A stretch of DNA of 64,000 nucleotides from CAUZIR01 sp034421295 (GTDB taxonomy: Bacteria; Chloroflexota; Dehalococcoidia; Lucifugimonadales; UBA2962), in the NCBI GenBank assembly GCA_034421295.1, contig DAOUKM010000020.1, positions 1 to 64,000 of the forward strand, written 5' to 3'. The position numbers and the translations under genes are program-made. A model generated the notes under the pieces. It saw only the letters and a list, made by a program, of their open reading frames with translations, was not told the origin of the DNA and ran no database searches. Below are positions 8,679-17,248 of the stretch, piece by piece (within the stretch, counting starts at the first letter, position 1; each line of letters starts with the position of its first letter).

Positions 8679-9335
8679 ATGAACCCGGCGATGCCAGGGA
8701 CGCCTGCACAGAATAGCGCTCACAGTCTGTATGAGATTGGTGGGCCAGCCAGCACCTTCAGCGAGGAAACCATTCGCGCTGCGTTGCGTCGCGAGGTCGC
8801 TAAAGGACAGAACGACTCTGATGCGCTGCTAATTGATGAACTGGGACTGTGTCGAGGAAGCGCTAGGATTGATCTTGCTGTGGTGGATGGCCAACTTCAT
8901 GGCTACGAGATAAAGTCGGAGCGAGACAATCTTCGAAGGCTAGGAATTCAGGCGGATATCTACAGTAGGGTATTTGATCGAGTCACCCTAGTCTGCGACG
9001 TCCGGCACATCTCTCGAGCGCTGGACATCATCCCTACGTGGTGGGCAGTCTTGCGCATCGAATCCGCTGTTCTGGAACCAGAGTTCAAGACTGTCAGACT
9101 AGGACGGGAGAATCCAGACCGAGATGCGCGAGCGCTAGCAGAATTTCTTTGGCGTGACGAGGCGATGTCTCTCCTAGAGCAACGCCATGCGCTTCGCGGC
9201 ATGAGAAGCAAGCCACGCTCAGATCTCTGGGACCGAATCTGTGAATTGTTCGGGACCGAGGAAGTGTCAGCCGCGGTACGTGCCCACCTCAAGGCCACCG
9301 GAGTGAAGCGAGGTCGTTCTGCACGACAGTGGTAA
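8679..9335 (+). CDS. sce7726-like protein with a PD-(D/E)XK-type core
   Basis: A protein of about 218 residues resembling the sce7726 family. The core reads SARIDLAVV (Asp65) and then GYEIKSERDNL (Glu77, Lys79), that is D-x11-E-x-K, the arrangement of PD-(D/E)XK nucleases; the segment after it is helical. The ATG at 8679 is used although its ribosome site is poor; a GTG at 8670 and an ATG at 8598 are also in frame. Its 3' end overlaps the convergent Beta-family gene by 47 bases. Nuclease function is inferred from the motif only. Confidence 0.7.
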   Translation: MNPAMPGTPAQNSAHSLYEIGGPASTFSEETIRAALRREVAKGQNDSDALLIDELGLCRGSARIDLAVVDGQLHGYEIKSERDNLRRLGIQADIYSRVFDRVTLVCDVRHISRALDIIPTWWAVLRIESAVLEPEFKTVRLGRENPDRDARALAEFLWRDEAMSLLEQRHALRGMRSKPRSDLWDRICELFGTEEVSAAVRAHLKATGVKRGRSARQW

Positions 9336-10356
9336 CGTGATGAATCGTGCCTATCTTCCTCCACGCTTCTGGAGAGCCCAAGCCCTCTGCACCATCTGCG
9401 GATGCTTTAGCCATCCTACATCCTTCACAGTGTTGAGGTCCTTCAAAGGCCCCCTGCAAGTCGCCATATACTAGCCGCGTCGCTAGGCTAGGAAACTGGT
9501 GACTCGGGAGGGTCTTCCTTGTACTTTCTCCTTTCACTAACAGCCAGTCCTCACCCGACGTGTAGCGTATGGTTGCGGACGCCTGCATGAATTTGGGATC
9601 AAAATTCTCCACTCCGGAAGGGTGTTGAATCGCACAATCACCAAAAGCTGGCAACCGCTCCAGTGAGGTCCGCTGGTCATATAGTCGGTCTCTCCAAGCT
9701 AGCCACTCGACGCGTTTGACTCTCTTGGCCGTTTTCCGGTTGACGACGGCCATGCTAAACGGGAAGGCACACCCTGTAACCGTTAGAGATCTCCACTGGC
9801 TCTTTACTGGCACGTCTGCCAAAAAGGCCATCGCGAGAGCGTTGACCCCCGCAGGAATGAAGTCCTCTACGGGTCCAAGGTCTAAGATTAGGTCCACATC
9901 ATCAGGTATAAGTCGGTTTCCTGACATGAAGCTGTTTAGCCTAGCGTCAAGACTGCCACTCTCCAATTCCTGACGAGTCAACCTTACTCCAACTCCCCTA
10001 GTGCCGCTCATCTTGACCGCCAAGTTCACGTCCGCCGTTCTGGACAGACCAGTAACTGGCGTAAACTCGATACCTGCGGTCTCAGCGCGTCCAAACGCTT
10101 CCGCTGCAGCTGAGGGGCCATCGCCCGCTATTTCTCGAAGGTCCAAAAGGCACCGAGGGTATCCATAGAGGCTTGCGGCTAGATCTCTAAAGCTCGTGAT
10201 GAGGTGCTTATCGACGGGCCTTTCTCTCCTACGCTGCACGATCTCCAATAGCGGCACTACATACGCCTTTATGCTGGGAGAGATAGCTCCTAGTGCTCCC
10301 TTTTCGGCACGCTTGACCTTTAGAACCGGAATGTATTGAGCGGGGTTGATGTTCAT
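9289..10356 (-). CDS. Beta-family protein (sce7725/T4-beta-like)
   Basis: A protein of about 355 residues. The opening NPAQYIPVLKVKRAEKGAL and the later LDLGPVEDF segment are typical of proteins annotated as Beta family (PF14350 by memory), which commonly neighbour sce7726 proteins. Biochemical function is unknown. The ATG at 10356 has GGAG four bases upstream and forms an ATGA overlap with the stop of the PIN-like gene, so translation is coupled. The gene converges on the sce7726-like gene, and the two stop regions overlap. Confidence 0.65.
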   Translation of the reverse strand: MNINPAQYIPVLKVKRAEKGALGAISPSIKAYVVPLLEIVQRRRERPVDKHLITSFRDLAASLYGYPRCLLDLREIAGDGPSAAAEAFGRAETAGIEFTPVTGLSRTADVNLAVKMSGTRGVGVRLTRQELESGSLDARLNSFMSGNRLIPDDVDLILDLGPVEDFIPAGVNALAMAFLADVPVKSQWRSLTVTGCAFPFSMAVVNRKTAKRVKRVEWLAWRDRLYDQRTSLERLPAFGDCAIQHPSGVENFDPKFMQASATIRYTSGEDWLLVKGESTRKTLPSHQFPSLATRLVYGDLQGAFEGPQHCEGCRMAKASADGAEGLGSPEAWRKIGTIHHVTTVVQNDLASLRWP

Positions 10357-10985
10357 ACCACTCCAAAGGATGGCGGTTTCCACAATTTCAGGGGCTCTAG
10401 GTCAGCTGCCAAGTCCTCGTAGTATGAAATCAAGGCATCTGCTGGGGAAGACTTAGAGTTTGAGAAGCAGACCTTGACGGCAGTGTCCACTACCATTAGT
10501 GGCTGGACCCGCGTACTTACTGTGCCTTCACCGAGACGCATGCAGAGTTCCGCCAAGATTGCCTCAACGACGACGACTCGACCTTCGAGAGCTTCCGCGT
10601 AGCCAACGATGTCCTTCACGCCACGCAATCCTCGTTTGTCTCCCGTCAACATCAACAGTCCATGCTCTGCTGAGGCTGCTAGGAGTTGTGCTTCGCCAGG
10701 ATCTATCAGAGGCACATGAGCTAGGACGTCCAACCACTCACCAGAGGCTTGTAACGCGAGAGGCATTGTTGTTTCAGCCAGATCTGCAAGCTCGTCCGCT
10801 GTGTCGTCGCCGAGAATCTTCCGGAGAGGTCCACGCTTAAGCATGTAGGGCAACGCAGCTAACCGTCCACACTCCGCAAAAGGAATCCCGAGAGTCACGA
10901 TCGCATCGTTCAGAAGCTTGGCCACGCCCAGCTTGCAATACGCGTCAGTGTCAACTAGCAGACGTTGAGAATTGAGGGGCTCCAT
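10353..10985 (-). CDS. PIN-like domain protein
   Basis: About 210 residues from the ATG at 10985; an in-frame ATG at 11030 would add 15 residues. Acidic residues appear at PIN-like positions: VDTDAY near residue 12, PGEAQLL in the middle and LTGDKRGL near 125. This suggests a Mg-dependent RNase fold, but the match is loose. The start lies inside the end of the ImmA/IrrE gene, and the stop overlaps the Beta-family start, so all three genes form one minus-strand operon. No antitoxin of the usual type (AbrB or RHH) is visible next to it. Confidence 0.5.
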   Translation of the reverse strand: MEPLNSQRLLVDTDAYCKLGVAKLLNDAIVTLGIPFAECGRLAALPYMLKRGPLRKILGDDTADELADLAETTMPLALQASGEWLDVLAHVPLIDPGEAQLLAASAEHGLLMLTGDKRGLRGVKDIVGYAEALEGRVVVVEAILAELCMRLGEGTVSTRVQPLMVVDTAVKVCFSNSKSSPADALISYYEDLAADLEPLKLWKPPSFGVV

Positions 10986-11967
10986 AAACACACCGAAGGA
11001 GAGCCAAGTCACTTTCTGCGGCTGAGTCATAGTCGACGTATTCGTCGAATATCTTGCGCAGTTGGCGCCGAGCTCCCACCGAGCGGTATAGAGCTCTCAC
11101 TGCCAGAGACGCTTCGGCGTAGTTGAAGGTTCTCGCGGCCCACGCAAATATGAGCAAACCAGCATCAACACCCGTCTGGCCTTCGAGATCAACAGCTCGC
11201 TGGGCAAGTCCTTTGGCATCTAGCTGTTCGTGTTCCGAGATCTCGGCCATCTCTTCTCCCATTAGTAAACGTCTAGCGAAGAGATCTGCCTCATGTTCCG
11301 CGGCCGAGTTGTCTTGTATAGCCTCGTTTTGGTCCAAGACCGGCCCATCCGGTAGACAATCACCAGCCGCAATATGCCCCACCTCATGAGCTATGAGGAA
11401 GGTAACTCGCCCAGGCTCATCGTAATTGTGGCCAAGCACTATTGCCGGCGTCCCGTCAACGATGCATGCTAGACCTTGAAAACTGGGCGTTGGCAGAGTG
11501 GCCAAGGGAATCACAGGGGTTCCCATCGACCAGAGATGGTTGGCAACGTCACTAAGTTGCACCGGCTCACTCCCTCCAGACGTAAGGACTCGCCGCCATT
11601 CAAGGGCATCGTTTGGAAATCGAGCTCCCGGCGATTCAGTAGACCTCATGCTGCGAGTTACTGCCTCGGCAACTCGCATTGCAGTGTGGATCGCGGGCCT
11701 CAGTCTATTTCGGTCAATGTCACCTATCCTTCTCAACTGGGCTTGCTGATATGTAGGCAGAGTAAGTTCCAAACGCACGTTCCTCACCACGGAAAGAGGG
11801 ATGTTCAAGAAACGGGCTACGCGTATCTCAATCTCAGGTAAGACCGCGGGGTCCTTAGCATAGGAATCTTCCCACCAGTCGGGCATCAGGGCAGTGCTGA
11901 CGAACTGTCGCTTAAACCCAGCTCGAGCCAAACGAAGCATTAAAGTACTGAAGGAGTGCTTTGGCAT
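10951..11967 (-). CDS. ImmA/IrrE-family metallopeptidase
   Basis: A 338-residue protein. The zinc peptidase motif HEVGH is at 194-198, with a downstream EHEADLFARRLL helix near 224-235 supplying the third ligand, as in ImmA and IrrE. The N-terminal 65 residues look helical and may be a degenerate DNA-binding part. AGGAGAAG lies five bases before the ATG. Members of this family cleave repressors to relieve phage, ICE or DNA-damage control. It is the first gene of the operon with the PIN-like and Beta-family genes, so it may sense or regulate that cassette. Confidence 0.85.
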   Translation of the reverse strand: MPKHSFSTLMLRLARAGFKRQFVSTALMPDWWEDSYAKDPAVLPEIEIRVARFLNIPLSVVRNVRLELTLPTYQQAQLRRIGDIDRNRLRPAIHTAMRVAEAVTRSMRSTESPGARFPNDALEWRRVLTSGGSEPVQLSDVANHLWSMGTPVIPLATLPTPSFQGLACIVDGTPAIVLGHNYDEPGRVTFLIAHEVGHIAAGDCLPDGPVLDQNEAIQDNSAAEHEADLFARRLLMGEEMAEISEHEQLDAKGLAQRAVDLEGQTGVDAGLLIFAWAARTFNYAEASLAVRALYRSVGARRQLRKIFDEYVDYDSAAESDLALLRCVYGAPQFSTSAS

Positions 11968-12381
11968 ATCTTCTCCTCAAGTCATGACTCGAGCGGCGCG
12001 GAGCTCGATGGGGTCACGCCATGTCATGTTGGGTCTCTAGTCGGCTAAGCCGTTTAGACGCATAGAACAGCCCAACTACTGATCTCTCTCCCCTATATCA
12101 GTTCCTAGGGCGACCCTGCCAGTGTGGGGATGAACCGAATGGTCTCCGAATAAGAATGCGGGGCAAGAAGCCAGTGCGTCTTAGTCGCGGCTAGGTCTAA
12201 GACGCCACCACAGAGACGGCAACTGTGCTCCACCACATGGTCAGGCTAGTCTTGGCTCAACATTGGCGGCAACTCTATGGCTTGACAGAAACTAGGCGAA
12301 TTCTTGGCGGTTGCGCTAAGAGCCGGTAGTTCGAGCTGGCTCAGGTATAGTACATAATCGTCGCTTAACCGCTGTTTAGAC
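11968..12381. other. Intergenic stretch between ImmA/IrrE gene and tRNA-Thr
   Basis: About 410 bases of lower-GC sequence between the start of the metallopeptidase gene and the 3' end of the tRNA gene. No reading frame of note, no repeat of the tRNA 3' end and no integrase were found. It must contain the promoter of the leftward operon, but I could not fix its boxes. Confidence 0.35.
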
Positions 12382-12457
12382 TGGAGCCAACGGGCGGACT
12401 CGAACCGCCGACCTGCTGTTTACGAAACAGCTGCTCTGCCGACTGAGCTACGTTGGC
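12382..12457 (-). tRNA. tRNA-Thr (anticodon CGT)
   Basis: On the minus strand, 76 nucleotides fold as a complete tRNA. The acceptor stem is GCCAACG paired with CGTTGGC, the discriminator is T and CCA is encoded. The D arm has GCTC and GAGC, the anticodon stem GCTGT/ACAGC encloses loop TTCGTAA with anticodon CGT (reads ACG, Thr), and the T arm GGCGG-TTCGAGT-CCGCC is canonical. Its 3' end points toward the low-GC defence island, the usual orientation for an integration site, although no duplicated 3' fragment was found in this window. Confidence 0.97.
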
Positions 12458-12888
12458 TAATCCCGTACCCTAGTCTATACAGGTAGGTATAGGCCGTCCA
12501 CAGTACGGGGAGAATTAGTGTAAGGCCGTATCTGCAAATCTGGCTCCCTGCAAATGATTTTTCACGCAACTCTAGCCAGCGACGATTTCGCGCATTTCGC
12601 TCAATGTAGTCGGTTCGACAGATCGGCCTCCACCTAAGCGACTTTGCAGCAAAATGGGGATACGCCGGTCTCGCAGTGAAACTTGGCCGGTTCCTAGCAT
12701 CTCCAAAAAGACTCCCTTTTCGAGAATACCGGTGAATGGTGAGTTGAACCTGCTGTTTGTGACCTAGGGCTGGCGTGGCTGATATGCTTCCTGGCCAATC
12801 GCAAGATTGACTCGTTGCGGCGTATTGGGCTCGGGCCAGATTGCCAGGCAGATGAGCGGTTGCGCAAAGACACCCGGGAGTGAAAGAA
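12458..12888. other. Intergenic stretch upstream of an SDR gene
   Basis: About 430 bases whose composition stays island-like to roughly 12,780 and then becomes GC-rich. No gene is supported on either strand. The promoter of the tRNA must lie at its left end, where AT-rich TATA-type stretches occur near 12,475-12,492. Confidence 0.35.
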
Positions 12889-13710
12889 ATGAGCGGTGAG
12901 CGGCTACCAGAGTTTTCACTCAACGGCCGCGTCGCCCTGGTCACCGGAGGGGGCCGGGGGATCGGACGTGCCATCGCCTCGACCCTGGCGGAGTCTGGCG
13001 CCGATGTCGCCGTGGCCGCCCGAACCCGCTCTGAGATAGATTCGGTCGCGGACGAAATACGGGCGCTCGGCCGACGGTCCGTTGCCATTCCCACCGACGT
13101 GTCTGTCTCCTCCGAGGTGGACGCGATGGTGGCGACGGCGGAGCGGGAGCTGGGGCCGGTGGACATCCTCGTCAACAACGCCGGAGCCCACATCACAGTG
13201 CCCCTGGTGCCGATGCCCGGCCGCCCGCTGGGACCGCCGCAGGTAAGCCGCGTCGCAGATCACCCGCTAACGAACGGGGAGTGGGATTTGGTCTACACCA
13301 CCAACATCGATTCCGTAATGTTCGGCTGCCGTGCCGTCGCGCCAGGCATGCTGGAAAGGCGCTACGGCAAGATCATCAATATCTCGTCCAGAACCGCCCA
13401 GCAGGCCGTCGAGTACGCGGCCCCGTACAACGCTTCCAAGGCCGCGATCAACATGCTTACCCGGGTACTCGCGCTGGAGTGGGCCTCCCACGGCATCCGG
13501 GTAAACGCCATCGGCCCGGGCGATTTCAAGACCCAGATGAACCCCCTGGACGACCCCGGTGAGCGTAACCGCATGATGGCCCGCGTCCCCCTGGGCGGGG
13601 CGGGGAGCCTGCGGGACCTCGGCCTCCTGGCGGTCTACTTGGCCAGCCCCGCGTCCGACTACATGACCGGTCAGGTTGTCTACCTGGACGGCGGCGACAC
13701 CGCAAGATGA
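12889..13710 (+). CDS. Short-chain dehydrogenase/reductase (SDR)
   Basis: A 273-residue classical SDR. The cofactor loop GGGRGIGRA is near residues 20-28, the NNAGA motif near 95, and the active site has a Ser in IINISS and YNASK with Tyr and Lys in place. An extra segment between NNAG and the YGK strand (PLVPMPGRPLGPPQ) is not usual in SDRs. The protein ends in LDGGDTAR. The ATG at 12889 has GGGAG eight bases upstream; a GTG at 12880 is an alternative. It is a close paralogue of the SDR at 27433-28257. Substrate unknown. Confidence 0.9.
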   Translation: MSGERLPEFSLNGRVALVTGGGRGIGRAIASTLAESGADVAVAARTRSEIDSVADEIRALGRRSVAIPTDVSVSSEVDAMVATAERELGPVDILVNNAGAHITVPLVPMPGRPLGPPQVSRVADHPLTNGEWDLVYTTNIDSVMFGCRAVAPGMLERRYGKIINISSRTAQQAVEYAAPYNASKAAINMLTRVLALEWASHGIRVNAIGPGDFKTQMNPLDDPGERNRMMARVPLGGAGSLRDLGLLAVYLASPASDYMTGQVVYLDGGDTAR

Positions 13711-14463
13711 GCTACCCGGACCCGCTCAATACCGCCCGGGACGAGCGCCTGCGCGGAGATCAGACCTTCGGCCTTCAACTCCGTACACACGTCCGAAGGG
13801 ATGGGCGGGGTTGTGCACCGGAACAACATCGATACGTCGAGACCCGGACGACCCAAACTCTCTTCGATCGACCGGAGGACACTGTCACGCGAGTAGTCGA
13901 GGCGCTCGAACGCCGGAGGTAGGCCGGAGAAGGGCCGCAGTCGGTCTCCTCTCGCTCCAACTCATCGACCATTAGCCGCCCCTCCATGGAGGACAGCGCG
14001 AACGAGTCGCGTTCGACCTTGCTCAACACCGAGTTGGAGGAAGGTCACGCATGAGCGTCAGCCCGGAAATCGGCGCATGGTTCGCCGAAGCCGAGCTGGT
14101 GTTTCAGGAGTAGTTCGACCCGGCCCGGTCTCCAGCAATCGGAATTGGGTCAGGCGCCCGAGCGACACCGCGGTCCCGGAGAATGCATGGCTCCGGGATG
14201 CAACCCGCTGGATGGGATACCGGCAGGTCCGTTTGCCAATCCCGGAGGCGACTCATCGCGACCCTGGGCGACTAACGATACGGCCTCCACGTCTGTAGCC
14301 AGGAAAAACTGCCCACCTGAACGGGTGAGCGAGTAGTAGTACGAAGACTACAAAACAACTGCTCTGCTGGCTGGCCTACGCCGACTCGCTCCAAATGATA
14401 TCCGCGCGGCGTCCGTCCTGCCCTGGAGGAGGCGTTCGGGTTAGTCCCTGCACACACACGCTC
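13711..14463. other. Gene-debris region with decayed tRNA-like piece
   Basis: About 750 bases without an intact gene. Directly after the SDR a frame opens at 13707 in an ATGA overlap and gives 71 residues whose beginning vaguely resembles the N-terminus of an HpcH/HpaI aldolase. A 22-codon frame (13987-14055) is coupled through ATGA to a 20-residue frame at 14051 that has GGAGGAAGG upstream but stops at once. Together these look like the starts and ends of genes whose bodies were deleted. The tRNA-like piece is listed separately. Confidence 0.4.
14352..14386 (-). pseudogene. Decayed tRNA-Thr-like fragment
   Basis: On the minus strand this stretch matches the 5' half of the tRNA-Thr at 12382-12457 at 26 of 35 aligned positions. 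The match covers the D arm and anticodon loop, and a TGT (Thr) triplet stands at the anticodon position. The remaining arms cannot be folded into a tRNA, and D-stem pairs are broken, so it is a remnant rather than a gene. Confidence 0.4.
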
Positions 14464-15603
14464 CTAGCCAAATACGCGCTTTGCGATGATGTCACGCATG
14501 ATCTCGGAGCTGCCGGCCGCGATAGTCCATAGCCGGTAGTCGCGGGCGAAGCGCTCGACGGGCGTCTCCCGCACGTAGCCGTAGCCACCGTGTAGCTGAA
14601 CGGCATCGTACCCGACCTGGACGGCCGTCTCAGTTGCGAACAGCTTGGCCATAGAGACCTCTTTGGCGCACTCCTCGCCGGCGGCGAACATTGCTGCGGC
14701 GTTGTACGTCAGTCCGCGCGCCGCCTCGATGCGCGTCGCCATGTCGGCGACCTTGTGGCGCAGACCCTGCATCTCGGCGAGGGGACGCCCGAATGCCTCA
14801 CGTTGCCTGACATATGCCCTGCTGTCGTCCAGGGCCTGATCCGCGGCCGAAACGCTCATGACGGCCGCCATCAGCCGCTCGCGCTGAAGGCCCGAGGCAA
14901 GCTGGTAGAATCCCCTGCCCTCCTGGCCCAGGAGGCTGGTCGCAGGCACGCGCACATCGTCGAAGGAAATCTCGGCCGTGTCCGAGCTCAGCATTCCCGT
15001 CTTCTCGAGCTTACCTGCGACCGTTACCCCCGGCGCATCGCGCTCGACCAGGAACTGCGACAGTCCCCTGTGGCGCGGCCCTTCCCGGGAGGTCCGTGCG
15101 GCCAGAAAGTAGAGGTCACCATAGACCCCGTTGGTTGTGAAGGTCTTGGCACCGTTGATGACCCAATCGTCGCCATCGCGAACCGCACTGGTCGAAATGC
15201 CCGCCATGTCTGAGCCGGCACCCGGCTCGGTGATCGCAAGGGCGCACACGGTTTCGCCGCTGGCGATGCCCGGCAGGTAGCGCTCTTTCTGCTCGTCCGT
15301 ACCAAGGGCAACCAGCCACGGAGAAGACATGTCGGTGTGAACGATTACGCTGAACGCCACTCCCCCGGCCCGGCACCGCGCCAGCTCCTCGGCGAGCACA
15401 ACCGACATCCAGAAGTCGCCGCCACCGCCACCGTACTCGACAGGAAACTCCACCCCAAGAAAGCCCAGTTCGCCCAGCGAGCGAAACAGCGCCTTCGGAA
15501 CCCTTCCTGCCTCCTCCCAGTCATCGACGTTCGGCTCTATCTCCTCGCGAACAAAGCGGCGCACCGCATCGCGGAAGATGTTGTGATGCTCGCCGAAGGA
15601 CAC
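14464..15603 (-). CDS. Acyl-CoA dehydrogenase (isovaleryl/long-chain type catalytic base)
   Basis: A 379-residue FAD-dependent acyl-CoA dehydrogenase with the usual blocks: ITEPGAGSD at 124-132, the WVINGAKTFTTNG beta domain, QLHGGYGYVRE and the C-terminal GSSEIMRDIIAKR. The Glu of the medium-chain EGT motif is replaced (AAGSSEI). Glu242 in GLQRERL occupies the position of the isovaleryl-CoA and long-chain enzymes, so that residue is probably the base. GTG start, four bases after the ligase stop, last gene of a CaiB-ligase-dehydrogenase operon. It probably oxidises the CoA ester made by its neighbours. Confidence 0.92.
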   Translation of the reverse strand: MSFGEHHNIFRDAVRRFVREEIEPNVDDWEEAGRVPKALFRSLGELGFLGVEFPVEYGGGGGDFWMSVVLAEELARCRAGGVAFSVIVHTDMSSPWLVALGTDEQKERYLPGIASGETVCALAITEPGAGSDMAGISTSAVRDGDDWVINGAKTFTTNGVYGDLYFLAARTSREGPRHRGLSQFLVERDAPGVTVAGKLEKTGMLSSDTAEISFDDVRVPATSLLGQEGRGFYQLASGLQRERLMAAVMSVSAADQALDDSRAYVRQREAFGRPLAEMQGLRHKVADMATRIEAARGLTYNAAAMFAAGEECAKEVSMAKLFATETAVQVGYDAVQLHGGYGYVRETPVERFARDYRLWTIAAGSSEIMRDIIAKRVFG

Positions 15604-15607
15604 GTCG

Positions 15608-17248
15608 CTAATCCCCCCTCAGGCGCAGCTCGCTTCGCCTGATCTTGCCGCTCACGGTCTTTGGCAGGTCGGGCACGAACTCGATCTGCCGGGGGTACTT
15701 GTAGGGTGCTGTAACGCTCCGAACGTGCGCCTGCAGCTCGGCGGCCAGCTCGTCCGAAACCTCAATCCCGGGCGCGGCGACAACGAACGCCTTTACGATC
15801 TGGCCACGCACCGCGTCGGGCCTGGCCACCACGGCCGTCTCGGCTACCGCCGGGTGGCCCATGAGCGCTGACTCTACCTCGAATGGTCCGATTCGGTAGG
15901 AAGCGCTGATGATCAGGTCGTCACCCCGGCCGACGAACCAGAAATAGCCGTCCTCGTCGCGAGTGGCAATATCCCCGGTGAAATACCACTCCCCCCTGAA
16001 GGACCTCGCGTTCGCCTCCGGGTCTCGCCAGTAGCCGGGGAACAGTCCAACCGGGCGATCGGGCGATACCCTGATCGCAATCTCACCCTCCTCCCCGACA
16101 GGCATCTCCTCGCCGTACTCGCTGACGACGGCCAGTTCAAAGCCGGGACAGCTGACCCCCATCGACCCGGGCCTGTGCTCCATGCCCGGGAAGGTCGCAG
16201 CCATCAGGGTCGACTCGGTCTGGCCGTATCCCTCCCAGATGTGCAGTCCGGTTCCCTGCCGCCAGGCGTCGATCACCTCGGGGTTGACGGCCTCCCCGGC
16301 GCCCACGCTGTGACGTAGCGCCCTGGGACTGAAGCTCGCCAGATCCTGCTGCACCATCATGCGGTAGGCGGTCGGGGGCGCAAAGAACGTCGTTATCGGA
16401 AACCGCTCCAGCACTTCCAGTGTCAGGCCGCCGTCAAAGCGGCCGCGCTGGTCCCACACGAAGATGGCCGCCCCCATGTTCCACGGGCCGAAGAAGCTGG
16501 TCCACGCCGCCTGTGCCCAACCGGTATCGGAGAGCGTCCAGTGCAGGTCGGTCGGCCGGTTGTCGAGCCAGAACTTACCGGTCGCAACGTGCCCGATCGG
16601 GTAGCTGGCATGGGTGTTGGCAACCATCTTGGGATTGCCTGTCGTGCCGGACGTGAAGTAGATCACCAGCATGTCCGACGAGGGGTTCTGCGGGTTGGAA
16701 AGATCGGCCGATGCCGACCTGAGGAGACTCTCGTACTCGGTCCAGGCACCCTGCTCCCCTACCACGACCACGTCCTTGAGGCCGGGACACTGGGGCTGAA
16801 CCTGCCTTAGCTTGTCGTAGTTGTCAGCGTCGGTGAAGGCGATCGACGGCTCGGACGCACCGATGCGGTAGGAGATGTCCCTGGTCGTCAGGAGCGTCGT
16901 GGCCGGCACCGACACAAGGCCTGCTCGCATGCACCCGAGCATGATCTCCCACCACTCGACGACCCGGTTGAGCATGATGAAGACCCGGCCGCCCCTCTCG
17001 ATTCCCAGCCCGGTGAGGGCATTGGCAACCCGCTTTGAGCGCGCGGACATCTCCCGGAAGGTGACTTCGCGCACGGTGCTGCCATCGGGCGCGAGCCATA
17101 CCATCGCGACCTTGCCGGGATCTTCCGCCCACCGGTCGAACACCTCGTACGCCCAGTTGTACCGCTCAGGCACGTCCTGCCTGAAGGTCCGGTAGGTCTC
17201 GGCGTAGTCACCCACCTGGTACGCTCCCGCATTACCCGCCGACGTCAT
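15608..17248 (-). CDS. AMP-forming acyl-CoA synthetase (medium-chain/ACSM-like)
   Basis: A 546-residue adenylate-forming ligase. P-loop-like motif FTSGTTGNPK at 199-208, YGQTE near 340, the GDIATRDEDGYFWFVGRGDD hinge region and the C-terminal KTVSGKIRR with the catalytic Lys are all present. It activates a carboxylic acid to its CoA thioester in two steps through an acyl-AMP. Overall layout and the WTLSDTGWAQAAW segment resemble medium-chain and benzoate-type ligases. The ATG overlaps the CaiB stop by four bases. The substrate cannot be read from the sequence. Confidence 0.92.
   Translation of the reverse strand: MTSAGNAGAYQVGDYAETYRTFRQDVPERYNWAYEVFDRWAEDPGKVAMVWLAPDGSTVREVTFREMSARSKRVANALTGLGIERGGRVFIMLNRVVEWWEIMLGCMRAGLVSVPATTLLTTRDISYRIGASEPSIAFTDADNYDKLRQVQPQCPGLKDVVVVGEQGAWTEYESLLRSASADLSNPQNPSSDMLVIYFTSGTTGNPKMVANTHASYPIGHVATGKFWLDNRPTDLHWTLSDTGWAQAAWTSFFGPWNMGAAIFVWDQRGRFDGGLTLEVLERFPITTFFAPPTAYRMMVQQDLASFSPRALRHSVGAGEAVNPEVIDAWRQGTGLHIWEGYGQTESTLMAATFPGMEHRPGSMGVSCPGFELAVVSEYGEEMPVGEEGEIAIRVSPDRPVGLFPGYWRDPEANARSFRGEWYFTGDIATRDEDGYFWFVGRGDDLIISASYRIGPFEVESALMGHPAVAETAVVARPDAVRGQIVKAFVVAAPGIEVSDELAAELQAHVRSVTAPYKYPRQIEFVPDLPKTVSGKIRRSELRLRGD

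Noticed and set aside
12420..13196. A minus-strand frame that reaches into the tRNA gene
   Set aside because: It overlaps the SDR in antisense and the tRNA; no motif supports it.
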